The translations under genes and the position numbers were made by a program. A model generated the notes under the pieces. That model saw only the letters and a list, made by a program, of their open reading frames with translations. It made no database searches and was not told the origin of the DNA. Positions 1 to 8,432 of a stretch of 64,000 bases of DNA are shown piece by piece (position 1 is the stretch's first letter; each line of letters opens with the position of its first letter). The stretch lies in assembly GCA_900770345.1 (NCBI GenBank), contig CAAGKF010000344.1, forward strand, positions 1 through 64,000, in the 5' to 3' direction. This DNA comes from Lachnospiraceae bacterium (lineage in GTDB: Bacteria; Bacillota; Clostridia; Lachnospirales; Lachnospiraceae).

Positions 1-61
1 CCTTTAGGCGGAAAAGTAACACCGGCCCAGTAGGGCCAACAGCAAACCACCAGCAGAGCTG

Positions 62-646
62 GTGGTTCGTGACTTTGTTACGGAAGGGATAAATACAGAA
101 CCACAGTACTTTCAAGCGATAAAGGATATCGTTAATCAGCAATATCGAGAAAAAATCCAGCTTGACATTTATGGTGAAGGGGACAATACACTCAGCTTGT
201 TTGAAAAAGCCAAAAATCGGGCGGGTGAGAATCCGAACGGATATAAGCATGTTTGGGTGGTTTATGATACAGATGATTTCCCGGCAGATCACATTAACCG
301 TACGGCAGAATTATGTGTCCAGAACACGACGGATGAGAAACAGTACCATGCGGTGTGGTCAAACCAGTGTATAGAGCTCTGGTTCCTTCTGCATTTCAGT
401 TATTTCCACTCCGATATCCATCGAAAGGAATACTGGCCCAAATTGACTGATTGGCTGCAGAGTTTGGGAAAAGGTGAATATTCCAAAGGACGGGAGGATA
501 TGTATGAGATTCTCAGGCCATACATGGATCAGGCAATCCGGTATGCCAAAAAGCTGGATGAAACAAACGCTGGAAGACCTCCGGCAAATTCTTCACCGGG
601 CACAAAGGTGTATGAACTAATTGAAAAATTAAGACCATATCTGTAA
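62..646 (+). CDS. RloB-like protein, 5' end uncertain
   Basis: The product resembles the RloB family, found beside restriction and abortive-infection genes; the biochemical role is not established. Visible family marks are an early TEG...TEP segment (residues 7-13), a DTDD acidic motif (69-72) and an NQCIELWFLLHF segment (101-112) matching the usual NP-x-E-L-W-LLH block; the acidic pattern recalls TOPRIM-like nucleases (inference). The GTG at 62 has no ribosome site. The frame stays open upstream to a TAA at 17-19, and family members usually carry some 20 more residues there. A basic N-terminal stretch (RRKSN) lies in another frame at 6-20, so a two-base indel near base 20 may have broken the start. 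The beginning lies outside the window. Confidence 0.6.
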   Translation: MVRDFVTEGINTEPQYFQAIKDIVNQQYREKIQLDIYGEGDNTLSLFEKAKNRAGENPNGYKHVWVVYDTDDFPADHINRTAELCVQNTTDEKQYHAVWSNQCIELWFLLHFSYFHSDIHRKEYWPKLTDWLQSLGKGEYSKGREDMYEILRPYMDQAIRYAKKLDETNAGRPPANSSPGTKVYELIEKLRPYL

Positions 647-674
647 CGAATAGGAATCCGATTGAAAAGCTTGT

Positions 675-863
675 TTATTTGTGAGAAGAATTGTCTTCAT
701 ATTCCGTATCCGGCGCATGGTCTGATTTATTCCGTTGACTTAGGAACAACATTTGCTGTTCGTCATCTATCTCTTTATCATAGGTGGTGGAAGCAGAAAT
801 AACTCCGTATAAAAGAACGGAAATAATAAGAATAATCATCAGGGATGCGGTAAAAAGTATCAT
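675..863 (-). CDS. Small single-span membrane protein
   Basis: A 62-residue protein with one N-terminal hydrophobic segment (about residues 2-22) followed by a short acidic cytoplasmic tail containing DDEQQMLFLSQ, a pattern common in small uncharacterised Clostridia membrane proteins. A good ribosome site (AAAGGAG) sits about 7 bases before the ATG, which supports it as a real gene. No function can be assigned. It is transcribed away from the MerR gene, and the 190 bases between them hold the MerR gene promoter. Confidence 0.6.
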   Translation of the reverse strand: MILFTASLMIILIISVLLYGVISASTTYDKEIDDEQQMLFLSQRNKSDHAPDTEYEDNSSHK

Positions 864-985
864 AAATTGCTCCTTTCAGTAATAATTGTAATACATTAAT
901 GCGGATTTTATACAAGAAAATTCTGAATAATTTTACAGGATGATTATGCCGGTCGATATTCTGTGCAGTGTCTGATACCGGAAGC

Positions 986-1014
986 TTGACTTATCGGATA
1001 TCTGAGAATATACT
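986..1014 (+). promoter_or_regulatory. Sigma-A promoter of the MerR-family gene
   Basis: TTGACT at 986-991 and TATACT at 1009-1014 are separated by 17 bp. Transcription would start near 1021, about 20 bases before the dyad at 1041-1065. Confidence 0.65.
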
Positions 1015-1040
1015 GAAATCAGTTTACACATTTATCTCCA

Positions 1041-1065
1041 AAACTCTGCTGTAACATGAGAGTTT
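1041..1065 (+). promoter_or_regulatory. Putative MerR operator in the regulator's 5' UTR
   Basis: A perfect 7-bp inverted repeat, AAACTCT / AGAGTTT, with an 11-base spacer. Its ACTCT-N11-AGAG core has the same half sites and spacing as the dyad in the promoter at 1945-1975. Lying downstream of the promoter, it would suit autorepression (inference). Confidence 0.55.
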
Positions 1066-1088
1066 ACAGCGGTCCGGAAAGGAGCTTT

Positions 1089-1925
1089 ATGGACAGAAAT
1101 TATCTCAGTATAGGCGAAATGGCCCGTATTAACAATACAACAGTTCCTACCTTAAGACTCTATGATTCAATGGGGCTTCTGAAACCCTATTATACAGATC
1201 AGGAGACACGTTACCGTTACTATGACATCAAGCAGAGTGCCCGCTTTGATATGATCCAGTATATGAAGGAACTTGGTATGGAGCTGAAAGAGATCCGTTC
1301 TGTTCTGGATTCGGAGGATCTGCGTCAGATAGAGAGTATCCTGATCCGCAAGCGGGAGCAGACCATACGGGATATTGAGAGCCTGAAGATCCAGCGGGAT
1401 GCCATTGACCGGGCGATCGACAGTATAGAGCGGTACAGCAAATCTCCTTCCCGCGGAACGATTACGCTGGAATATATTCCTCCCCGGAGAATCTATTCCA
1501 TGGAAACGGAGATCAATTTTTATGATCATGATATTGATACCTATGAGCTGATCTTAAAGCAGCTGAAGAAGAAGCTTCTGCTTCACGATGTGCCGCAGGT
1601 CTATTACTGCAATGCGGGTACTCTGCTGAAGCAGGTGGATTTCCTGAATCTGAATTTTGTTTCTCATAAGATCTTTGTGTTTGTTGATAATCATTTTCCG
1701 CTGATCCAGGATACAGAAGCCATCGAAAACGGGATGTACGCCTGCATTTATCTGGATGATTTCGACGCGGAGCGGGATTACGGAAGAAAGCTTCTGGAGT
1801 ACTGCCGCAGTCAGAATTATACAATATGCGGTGACTATATCTGTGAGGTCCTCACGGAATTTAATGTGTTTGACTGTGAAAAGCGTTCCATGTTCCTGCG
1901 TCTGCAGGTGCCTGTATCATTTTGA
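1089..1925 (+). CDS. MerR-family transcriptional regulator (BmrR-like)
   Basis: A 278-residue activator/repressor of the MerR family. The N-terminal winged helix (YLSIGEMARINNTTVPTLRLYD) is followed by the RYRYYD wing and a long dimerisation helix of about residues 75-125. The C-terminal part (about 130-278) has the length and character of a GyrI-like effector domain as in BmrR, so a small organic ligand is likely. The ATG at 1089 is chosen over 1056 because GGAAAGGAG lies just upstream of it, while 1056 falls inside the operator dyad. The next gene has a 19-bp spacer promoter with the same dyad, making it the probable target. Confidence 0.85.
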   Translation: MDRNYLSIGEMARINNTTVPTLRLYDSMGLLKPYYTDQETRYRYYDIKQSARFDMIQYMKELGMELKEIRSVLDSEDLRQIESILIRKREQTIRDIESLKIQRDAIDRAIDSIERYSKSPSRGTITLEYIPPRRIYSMETEINFYDHDIDTYELILKQLKKKLLLHDVPQVYYCNAGTLLKQVDFLNLNFVSHKIFVFVDNHFPLIQDTEAIENGMYACIYLDDFDAERDYGRKLLEYCRSQNYTICGDYICEVLTEFNVFDCEKRSMFLRLQVPVSF

Positions 1926-1944
1926 AAAAAATGTAAATAACCTC

Positions 1945-1975
1945 TTGACTCTCATCCTGCGTGAGAGAATATAAT
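1945..1975 (+). promoter_or_regulatory. MerR-type 19-bp-spacer promoter with operator
   Basis: TTGACT (1945-1950) and TATAAT (1970-1975) are separated by 19 bp, the overlong spacer typical of promoters that MerR proteins activate by DNA distortion. The dyad CTCTCA / TGAGAG (1949-1954 and 1962-1967) lies between the two elements, and its ACTCT-N11-AGAG core repeats that at 1043-1062. Confidence 0.75.
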
Positions 1976-2021
1976 GAAGTTAGCTGATAAATAATTAACA
2001 AATCATAAGGAGGTTACATTT

Positions 2022-3053
2022 ATGGAGAAGATTAAGGTTGTTCAGTATGGATGCGGAAAGATGAGCAAATATACCCTTCGTTATCTGTATGAAACAGGGT
2101 GTCAGATCGTGGGCGCTATCGACAACAATCCGGCGATCGTGGGAATGGACGTGGGCGATTACGCGGGAATGGGCGTAAAGACAGGAATTCTGATCAGCGA
2201 TAAGGCAGATGAGGTTCTGGATCAGGCAGATCCTGATATTGCGGTAGTTACGCTGTTCAGCCTGGTAAGCGACTGCTTCCCGCACTACATGAAGTGCCTG
2301 GAGAGAGGAATCAGCGTCATCAGCACCTGTGAGGAGGCTACCTACTGCTGGACCACCGATCCGGTGAGAGCCAATATTCTGGACGTGACCGCAAAGGAAA
2401 ATGGCTGTACTTTCGTCGGAAGCGGTATGGAAGATATTTTCTGGGTAAATATGGTAGGAATGGTGGCAGGAGGCTGTCATAAAATTAACAAGATCGAAGG
2501 CGCTGTAAGCTACAATGTTGAGGATTACGGCCTGGCCCTGGCAAAGGCTCACGGCGTAGGCCTGACACCGGAAGAATTTGAGAAGCAGATTGCTCATCCG
2601 GAGGAGATCGAACCCTCCTACGTATGGAATTCCAATGAGGCGCTGGCTTCCAAGATGGGATGGACCATCAAGAGCCAGACACAGAAATGTGTTCCTTACT
2701 TCCATGACAGCGATCTGTATTCCTCCACAATGGGTTCCGTTATTCCAAAAGGCAACTGCATTGGAATGGCAGCTGTCGTAACTACGGAAACCTTCCAGGG
2801 ACCGGTTATTGAGACTCAGTGCATCGGAAAGGTTTACGGACCGGATGACGGAGATATGTGTGACTGGAAGATCACCGGTGAACCGGATACCGAGTTCCAT
2901 GTAGTGAAACCGGCTACTGTTGAACATACCTGCGCAACGATCGTAAACAGAATTCCTTCTGTTCTGCGCGCACCGGCAGGTCTGGTGACCATGGATCAGC
3001 TGGAGGAGATTGCTTATCCCACCTATCCGATGGAGTTTTATCTGAATAAGTAA
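2022..3053 (+). CDS. NAD(P)H-dependent dehydrogenase, 2,4-diaminopentanoate dehydrogenase-like
   Basis: A 343-residue Rossmann oxidoreductase of the dihydrodipicolinate-reductase-like fold. The nucleotide site is VVQYGCGKMS at about residues 6-15. The whole-protein pattern (VGAIDNNPAIVG, CEEATY, GSGMEDIFW, PAGLVTMDQLEE) matches the 2,4-diaminopentanoate dehydrogenase family used in clostridial ornithine fermentation. No other ornithine-pathway gene is present, so the substrate is uncertain; it may be another amine. Start: ATG with AAGGAGG 8 bases upstream. It sits directly behind the MerR gene and its 19-bp-spacer promoter, so it is probably induced by the effector of that regulator. A strong terminator follows at once, so it is monocistronic. 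Confidence 0.75.
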   Translation: MEKIKVVQYGCGKMSKYTLRYLYETGCQIVGAIDNNPAIVGMDVGDYAGMGVKTGILISDKADEVLDQADPDIAVVTLFSLVSDCFPHYMKCLERGISVISTCEEATYCWTTDPVRANILDVTAKENGCTFVGSGMEDIFWVNMVGMVAGGCHKINKIEGAVSYNVEDYGLALAKAHGVGLTPEEFEKQIAHPEEIEPSYVWNSNEALASKMGWTIKSQTQKCVPYFHDSDLYSSTMGSVIPKGNCIGMAAVVTTETFQGPVIETQCIGKVYGPDDGDMCDWKITGEPDTEFHVVKPATVEHTCATIVNRIPSVLRAPAGLVTMDQLEEIAYPTYPMEFYLNK

Positions 3054-3067
3054 AGAAACGGCACGAA

Positions 3068-3134
3068 GGGGCTTTTCGTACATCCTGTATTTCGGGGGAT
3101 CCTGAAAAAACGGGCATACGAAAAGCCCCTTTTT
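3068..3134 (+). terminator. Intrinsic terminator after the dehydrogenase gene
   Basis: Perfect 13-bp arms (GGGGCTTTTCGTA at 3068-3080 and its complement at 3117-3129) with a 36-base loop are followed by TTTTT. Confidence 0.8.
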
Positions 3135-3154
3135 GTCTGGGAGCCGCTGGAGGA

Positions 3155-3886
3155 TCATAGAGAGATGTCTGCAATCAGAAGATCTTCGGTCTCTCCGGCT
3201 TTCAGAAGAAGGGAGCCGTCAGGGGCGGCTATGAGGGATTCACCGGCAAAGCACAGGTGGTCTTCCGGGCCAACCCGATTGCACATGGCGGCAAAGAGAT
3301 GGTTCTGGTAGGACTGGACCCGGATCTCCTATTCAAAAAGCTCCATGGCTTCACAGGTGAGATTGGCGGTGGGAATCAGCACCAGCTTTGCTCCCTGTTC
3401 AGCGCAGCTTTGAATGCTTCCGGGAAAGTGACGGTCGTAGCAGATGACGATCCCGACAGGGCCGAAGGGAGTCCGGTAGACCTTGAAGCCGTCATCGGAA
3501 GGGGAATAATAATCCTGTTCGTAAAAATTTTCTGCCTGGGCAATATGAACCATTTTGGAAATGCCCATGATATTGCCGCGGCTGTCGATCATAAGAGAAG
3601 CATCATAGTTTTTGCCGTCGATGGAAAGATACAGGTTGGGTGAGGCGAAGATTTCCAGTTCTCTGCAGAGCTGCCGTATGGACATAACTGCCTCATGTTC
3701 CTGGTTCAGAAGCCATTGGGAAGCGTTTCCCGCCGCATATTTCGGAAAAAAGGGGGAAAGCTGAATTTCCGGAAAGAAGATCATATCTGCACAGGCATTT
3801 TTTGCCTTTCGCATAAAATTCATTGTTTTTTCAAGATTTGTTTCCAGATTATTACTCATCTGCATTTGAGCCAGAGCCAGACGCAT
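3155..3886 (-). pseudogene. Carbon-nitrogen hydrolase (nitrilase superfamily), in-frame amber
   Basis: A nitrilase-superfamily amidase broken by one TAG. From the ATG at 3886 (GGGAGG upstream) the protein runs 185 residues with the full triad: Glu40 (FFPEIQL), Lys111 (SKMVH) and Cys149 (IVICYDRHFPG). Codon 186 is TAG at 3329-3331, in the segment where homologues read FEWEIRVQ, so TGG to TAG is the simplest change. The same frame then continues for 57 convincing residues (EIRVQSYQNHLFAAMCNRVG...) to TGA at 3155-3157. Without that last quarter the fold would be incomplete. The gene is divergent from the transsulfuration gene and shares its promoter region. Confidence 0.8.
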
Positions 3887-3937
3887 GTTTGGTTCCTCCC
3901 TTCGTGATCGAATATCAAGGTTTATAAACATATGAAA

Positions 3938-3976
3938 ATAATAGGTTTATTGTAGCAGGGGAAGAGGGGATTGTCA
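3938..3976 (-). promoter_or_regulatory. Promoter and Rrf2-like half site of the amidase pseudogene
   Basis: On the minus strand TTGACA (3971-3976) and TACAAT (3949-3954) are 16 bp apart. Overlapping the start site is AAACCTATTAT (3938-3948), close to the CCTATT boxes at 13118 and 16757. AGGTTTAT occurs twice on the plus strand (3918 and 3943). Confidence 0.55.
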
Positions 3977-4010
3977 ATTTCTTTGAATTTTTTTGAACAG
4001 AAAAACACAG

Positions 4011-4039
4011 TTGACAATATTCCGTTTCGGACATATACT
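4011..4039 (+). promoter_or_regulatory. Promoter of the transsulfuration/malY operon
   Basis: TTGACA (4011-4016) and TATACT (4034-4039) with a 17-bp spacer. The spacer holds a small perfect dyad, TCCG-TTT-CGGA (4021-4031), a possible repressor site. Confidence 0.7.
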
Positions 4040-4100
4040 ACTAAACATATTAACATACCATACAGATAGGTAGACTTTGCTTTTGCAGGAGGAAATTGAG

Positions 4101-5246
4101 ATGGCATACCAGATTGAGACACGATGTATCTGCGGAGATGAGCAGACAAGAGACAGGCATCCTTTCGGGGCAGTCGCGGCCCCTATCTATCAGACAGCGA
4201 CCTTTTCCCATCCGGGGATCGGAGAATCCACAGGCTACAACTATACAAGAGAAAGCAATCCAACGCGGACGGAGCTGGAGCAGATTATTTCATCAATGGA
4301 AGGAGCAGCGGATACGGTGGCCTGTTCCTCCGGCATGGCGGCAGTCAGTTTGTGTCTGGAATTATTCGGGGCAGGGGATCAGATCATCTGCTCTGAAGAT
4401 CTTTACGGAGGTTCTGTAAGGATATTTGAGACTGTAGGAAGAGAGAGAGGCCGCGGCTTTTCCTATGTGGATACGACAGATGGAAGGGCTGTGGAGGCTG
4501 CTGTTACGGAAAATACGAAAGCACTTTATATAGAAACGCCCAGCAATCCTACCATGCAGGTTACGGATCTTGCGGCAATGCGCCGCCTGGCGGATAAATA
4601 TGGATTGCTTCTCATCGTGGACAACACCTTTCTTTCTCCCTATTTTCAGAATCCCATTGCTCTCGGCGCGGATCTTGTGATCCACAGCGGTACGAAATTT
4701 TTAGGCGGGCACAATGATACGCTGGCTGGCTTTCTTTGCAGCGCCCGGGAAGACCTGGCGGAACGGATCCGGTATCTGTTTAAAACTACGGGGGCGGGGC
4801 TGCCGCCGTTTGACAGTTTTCTGATGCTGCGCGGAATCAAGACACTGGCTGTGCGGATGGAGCGGCAGCAGGAAAATGCATTGAAGATTGCAGGCTGGCT
4901 GAAAGAAAATGAAAAGGTGAGGAAGGTCTATTATGTGGGGCTTCCGGAGCATCCCGGTTATGAGATAAACAAAAAGCAGGCAAGGGGTTCGGGAAGCATG
5001 ATTTCATTCCGGACAGATACGGAGGAGACTGCCAGGAGAATACTGGAGAGGGTGAAGCTGATTTCCTATGCAGAGAGTCTGGGCGGCGTAGAATCCCTGA
5101 TTACATACCCTATGCTGCAGACCCACGGGGATGTGCCTGTGGAGGTGAGGGAACGTCTGGGAATTACGGAGACATTCCTCCGTATGTCCGTAGGCATTGA
5201 GCATGTGGATGACCTGATCGCCGATCTTAATCAGGCGCTGGGGTAA
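4101..5246 (+). CDS. metB: Cystathionine gamma-synthase/lyase family PLP enzyme
   Basis: A 381-residue enzyme of the Cys/Met-metabolism PLP family, which joins or cleaves sulfur amino acids through cystathionine. The PLP lysine is Lys198 in HSGTKFLGGHND. Other family marks are YNYTRESNPT (46-55), SSGMAA (75-80), ETPSNPT (144-150) and VDNTFLSP (172-179). The ATG at 4101 is preferred, with AGGAGG at 4087-4092. The gene is followed 31 bases on by a MalY-type beta-lyase, so the pair could run activated homoserine plus cysteine to cystathionine and then to homocysteine. That context favours gamma-synthase over gamma-lyase, but sequence alone does not separate the activities. Confidence 0.8.
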   Translation: MAYQIETRCICGDEQTRDRHPFGAVAAPIYQTATFSHPGIGESTGYNYTRESNPTRTELEQIISSMEGAADTVACSSGMAAVSLCLELFGAGDQIICSEDLYGGSVRIFETVGRERGRGFSYVDTTDGRAVEAAVTENTKALYIETPSNPTMQVTDLAAMRRLADKYGLLLIVDNTFLSPYFQNPIALGADLVIHSGTKFLGGHNDTLAGFLCSAREDLAERIRYLFKTTGAGLPPFDSFLMLRGIKTLAVRMERQQENALKIAGWLKENEKVRKVYYVGLPEHPGYEINKKQARGSGSMISFRTDTEETARRILERVKLISYAESLGGVESLITYPMLQTHGDVPVEVRERLGITETFLRMSVGIEHVDDLIADLNQALG

Positions 5247-5277
5247 TGATCAGAGAAATAAAGGAGGATAAGAGCGC

Positions 5278-6444
5278 ATGAATTATGATTTTGATACGGT
5301 GATCGACCGCAGAGGGACAAACTCTTTAAAATATGATTTTGCAAGAGAACGCGGCAGGCGGGAGGATGTTCTGCCTCTCTGGGTGGCGGATATGGACTTT
5401 CAGACGGCGCCGGAAATTTTGAAGCGTCTGGAACAGGCGGTGCGCCACGGGATTTTTGGATACAGTGAAGGGAAAAAGGAATATTTTCTTGCGCTGCAGC
5501 GATGGTATCAGGAGCATTTTGGCTGGGAAACGAAGGAAAGCTGGCTGGTAAAAACGCCGGGAGTGGTATTTGCGATTTCAGCGGCGATCCGCGCCTTTAC
5601 GAAAGAGGGAGATAGTGTTATCCTGCAGCAGCCGGTATATTATCCCTTCAGCGAAGTGATTACTGATAATCAGCGAAAGCTGGTCAACAGTCCGCTGAAG
5701 CTGAAGAACGGACATTATGAAGTCGATTTTGAGGATTTTGAGAACAGGATCAAGGAAAACCATGTAAAGCTGTTTCTGCTGTGCAGTCCGCACAATCCGG
5801 TGGGACGTGTATGGGAAGAGTGGGAGCTTCGGAAGCTGGGTGAGATCTGTCTGCGCTGCGGGGTCCTTGTTGTAAGCGATGAGATCCACAGTGATTTTAC
5901 ATACAAAGGGCATGACCATCATGTATTTGCCGCCTTGTCCCCGGAGTTTGAAAGAATTACTGTTACCTGTACTGCACCCAGCAAAACCTTCAATCTGGCC
6001 GGTCTGCAGATATCCAATATTTTTATTGCGGATCCCGGATTGCGGGGGCGTTTTAAGAAGGCAATCGACGCAGCCGGCTACAGTCAGGTTAATCTGATGG
6101 GAATTGCGGCATGTCAGACGGCTTATGAGGAGGGAGGACCGTGGCTGGAACAGCTGAAAGCTTATCTGGAGGATAATCTTGCCTTTGTGAGGGAATATCT
6201 GAAGACGAAGCTTCCGGAGATCAAATTGATCGAACCGGAGGGAACCTATCTGGTCTGGCTGGATTTTCGGGGACTCGGACTGACGGAGAGACAGAGGGAG
6301 GATCTGATCATGAATAAGGCGCGCCTGTGGCTGGATAGCGGCGCAATGTTTGGCCCCGATGGAGAAGGCTTTGAGCGGATCAATATTGCTTGTCCACGGA
6401 CAATTCTGCGCCAGGCTCTGGAGCAGCTGAAGGAGGTTGTATGA
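5278..6444 (+). CDS. MalY/PatB-type cystathionine beta-lyase
   Basis: A 388-residue fold-type I PLP enzyme of the MalY/PatB group. It begins with the group's NYDFDTVIDRRGTNSLKYD and LPLWVADMDF segments. The PLP lysine is Lys236 in TAPSKTFNLAGLQ, and the SDEIHSDF segment (200-207) supplies the aspartate that contacts the pyridine ring. It should cleave cystathionine to homocysteine, pyruvate and ammonia, and may desulfurise cysteine. AAAGGAGG precedes the ATG. It forms an operon with the upstream transsulfuration gene; no terminator is seen between them. Confidence 0.85.
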   Translation: MNYDFDTVIDRRGTNSLKYDFARERGRREDVLPLWVADMDFQTAPEILKRLEQAVRHGIFGYSEGKKEYFLALQRWYQEHFGWETKESWLVKTPGVVFAISAAIRAFTKEGDSVILQQPVYYPFSEVITDNQRKLVNSPLKLKNGHYEVDFEDFENRIKENHVKLFLLCSPHNPVGRVWEEWELRKLGEICLRCGVLVVSDEIHSDFTYKGHDHHVFAALSPEFERITVTCTAPSKTFNLAGLQISNIFIADPGLRGRFKKAIDAAGYSQVNLMGIAACQTAYEEGGPWLEQLKAYLEDNLAFVREYLKTKLPEIKLIEPEGTYLVWLDFRGLGLTERQREDLIMNKARLWLDSGAMFGPDGEGFERINIACPRTILRQALEQLKEVV

Positions 6445-6501
6445 ATATCATAACGTGGTTCTGCTCCTTAAAAAATTAAGTCAAATTAAGGCAGTTTGGT
6501 A

Positions 6502-6530
6502 TTGACACATCCCCCAAAAAGTCATATAAT
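6502..6530 (+). promoter_or_regulatory. Consensus promoter of cysK
   Basis: TTGACA (6502-6507) and TATAAT (6525-6530), 17-bp spacer: a perfect sigma-A promoter. ACCTATAAAC just after the -10 resembles a half of the CCTATT box seen elsewhere, so repression by the Rrf2 protein is possible but unproven. Confidence 0.75.
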
Positions 6531-6594
6531 ACCTATAAACATATAAATTAAGTAGGAAATAAGAATTTAAATTATGCGTATGGAGGGAATGACT

Positions 6595-7527
6595 ATGAGC
6601 AAATTTTATACATCCGCTGATCAACTGATCGGAAAGACCCCGTTGCTGGAACTGACTCATATTGAGAAGAATGAGGGACTTGAGGCCCGTATTTTCGGAA
6701 AGCTGGAATATTTTAATCCGGCCGGTTCCGTAAAGGACAGAATCGCCAAGGCGATGATCGATGATGCAGAAGCAAAAGGACAGTTAAAGCCGGGGTCTGT
6801 TATCATTGAGCCTACGTCAGGAAACACCGGTATCGGTCTTGCGTCCGTGGCGGCAGCCAGGGGCTACCGTATCATCATTGTAATGCCGGAGACCATGAGC
6901 GTTGAGCGCCGTCAGCTGATGAAGGCCTATGGAGCGGAGCTGGTGCTGACAGAAGGCGCGAAGGGAATGAAGGGCGCCATTGCCAAGGCAGAGGAACTGG
7001 CAAAAGAGATTCCGGACAGCTTTATTCCGGGACAGTTCAGTAATCCGGCAAATCCTGAGATTCACAAGCAGACCACGGGACCGGAGATCTGGGAGGATCT
7101 GGACGGAAAGGTAGATATTTTTGTTGCAGGCGTAGGAACCGGCGGTACGATTACCGGTACAGGTGAGTATTTAAAAAGTCGGAATCCTGATGTAAAGGTT
7201 GTGGCTGTAGAGCCGGCCGGTTCACCCGTTCTGAGCAAGGGTACGCCGGGATCACATAAAATCCAGGGAATCGGCGCAGGCTTCGTTCCTGATGTGCTGA
7301 ATACCAATGTTTATGATGAAATTATTGCAGTGGAAAACGAGGATGCTTTTTCCGCCGGAAAGCGGGTCGGAAGAGAGGAGGGAGTTCTGGTCGGAATTTC
7401 CTCAGGAGCGGCTTTATGGGCGGCGATCCAGCTGGCGAAACGACCGGAAAATAAGGGAAAGACGATCGTAGCCCTGCTTCCCGATACGGGAGATCGTTAT
7501 CTCTCCACGCCGTTGTTTGAATCATAA
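6595..7527 (+). CDS. cysK: Cysteine synthase A (O-acetylserine sulfhydrylase)
   Basis: A 310-residue fold-type II PLP enzyme that makes cysteine from O-acetylserine and sulfide. Lys47 in NPAGSVKDRIAK binds PLP, TSGNTG (74-79) holds the substrate carboxylate, and GTGGTITGTGEYL binds the cofactor phosphate. Length matches the family. Four in-frame ATGs occur; the one at 6595 has GGAGGG 7 bases upstream and starts directly with the conserved region. A separate consensus promoter makes it an independent unit within the sulfur region. Its stop lies 5 bases from the stop of the convergent Crp/Fnr-type gene. Confidence 0.93.
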   Translation: MSKFYTSADQLIGKTPLLELTHIEKNEGLEARIFGKLEYFNPAGSVKDRIAKAMIDDAEAKGQLKPGSVIIEPTSGNTGIGLASVAAARGYRIIIVMPETMSVERRQLMKAYGAELVLTEGAKGMKGAIAKAEELAKEIPDSFIPGQFSNPANPEIHKQTTGPEIWEDLDGKVDIFVAGVGTGGTITGTGEYLKSRNPDVKVVAVEPAGSPVLSKGTPGSHKIQGIGAGFVPDVLNTNVYDEIIAVENEDAFSAGKRVGREEGVLVGISSGAALWAAIQLAKRPENKGKTIVALLPDTGDRYLSTPLFES

Positions 7528-7532
7528 ATGTG

Positions 7533-8231
7533 TTAATAATCAATATAATGGTGGATCATGGCCTGGGCCCGGTGATAAGCCTCCAGGTTCATGGCCACCT
7601 TTCCTTTTTCAATAAAAAGAACCTGATCCTCCTCCAGCTTTTTCAATGTGCGGTTGATTGTTTTCACTGTGATACCGCATTCCTCACAGAGCTCCTGCCG
7701 CGTCTTTTTTACGATGATCTTGCCCCTTTTCAAAATATCTGCTTTTGCCGCGTATTTCAGAATATAGTCCAGAATAATGAACTGAGGCGGATAAAAAAGC
7801 CTGGCGCCTCTGTTGTAGGAGGAGCGGTACAGCTTGAAGGCCACCTTTTTTGCCACCAACCGGAGAAAATGGATATCCTTTTCGATCCAGTCTTCAAAAT
7901 CGCGGCGGCTGATATAAATCACAGTGGTTTCCGTCAGCGTTTCAATGGTGACGGAGGTGGTCTCCATACCTGCCAGGATCGTTACCTCACCCACGAAATC
8001 GATGGGCTCATTTTTTTCGATCATATAGATATTGCCGTTCTGAAATTCATTGATGACCCTGTGTTCTCCTTTGGCGATGATTCCGAAATATTCCAGTTTG
8101 AAATCCTTCTGATGGATGATGGTCCCGGGCGGATAGACCCGGATCCTGTAGCGGTGTTTTAGCTCCTCAGGCATAAAACGCAGATAATTCTCAAGCTCAG
8201 GCACTTCTCTTATAAGCTCCTCCAGCGTCAT
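7533..8231 (-). CDS. Crp/Fnr-family transcriptional regulator
   Basis: A 232-residue regulator with an N-terminal cyclic-nucleotide-type beta roll (about residues 20-120; GTIIHQKDFKLEYFGIIAKGEHRV, FVGEVTIL) and a C-terminal winged helix (RQELCEECGITVKTINRTLKKLEE, about 177-200). There is no N-terminal cysteine cluster, so it is not an FNR oxygen sensor, and the cAMP-binding arginine/serine signature is absent, so the ligand is unknown. It reads divergently from the DUF3100 operon, and a CCTAT/ATAGG dyad overlaps the -10 of that operon, which makes it the candidate regulator (inference). Start supported by GAGAGGG upstream. Confidence 0.8.
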   Translation of the reverse strand: MTLEELIREVPELENYLRFMPEELKHRYRIRVYPPGTIIHQKDFKLEYFGIIAKGEHRVINEFQNGNIYMIEKNEPIDFVGEVTILAGMETTSVTIETLTETTVIYISRRDFEDWIEKDIHFLRLVAKKVAFKLYRSSYNRGARLFYPPQFIILDYILKYAAKADILKRGKIIVKKTRQELCEECGITVKTINRTLKKLEEDQVLFIEKGKVAMNLEAYHRAQAMIHHYIDY

Positions 8232-8318
8232 GGACGTTCCCTCTCTTTTTTACCTTTGTAATATATTATAACGCAAAAAAAATCTCAGAAAAGCCCATTT
8301 GTCCTTTTTTTATGACAG

Positions 8319-8336
8319 CCTATCCTGTACAATAGG
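8319..8336 (+). promoter_or_regulatory. Operator-like dyad over the DUF3100 operon -10
   Basis: CCTAT-N8-ATAGG overlaps the -10 TACAAT (8328-8333). No good -35 is present, as at activator-dependent promoters. The half sites also resemble the Rrf2-type box (CCTATT-N5-AATAGG), with a spacing one base longer, so either regulator could use it. Confidence 0.45.
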
Positions 8337-8432
8337 GCTCACATCGGATGAACATCTGATACTTTCAGTCGAAGAAAAACGCGGCAGGAAGAGATTGACT
8401 GAACTATTATGAACCTACAAAGGAGGAGCATC

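Noticed and set aside
1995..3158. Long minus-strand frame opposite the dehydrogenase gene
   Set aside because: The plus-strand frame has a strong ribosome site and clear family motifs; the antisense text is low in conserved patterns.
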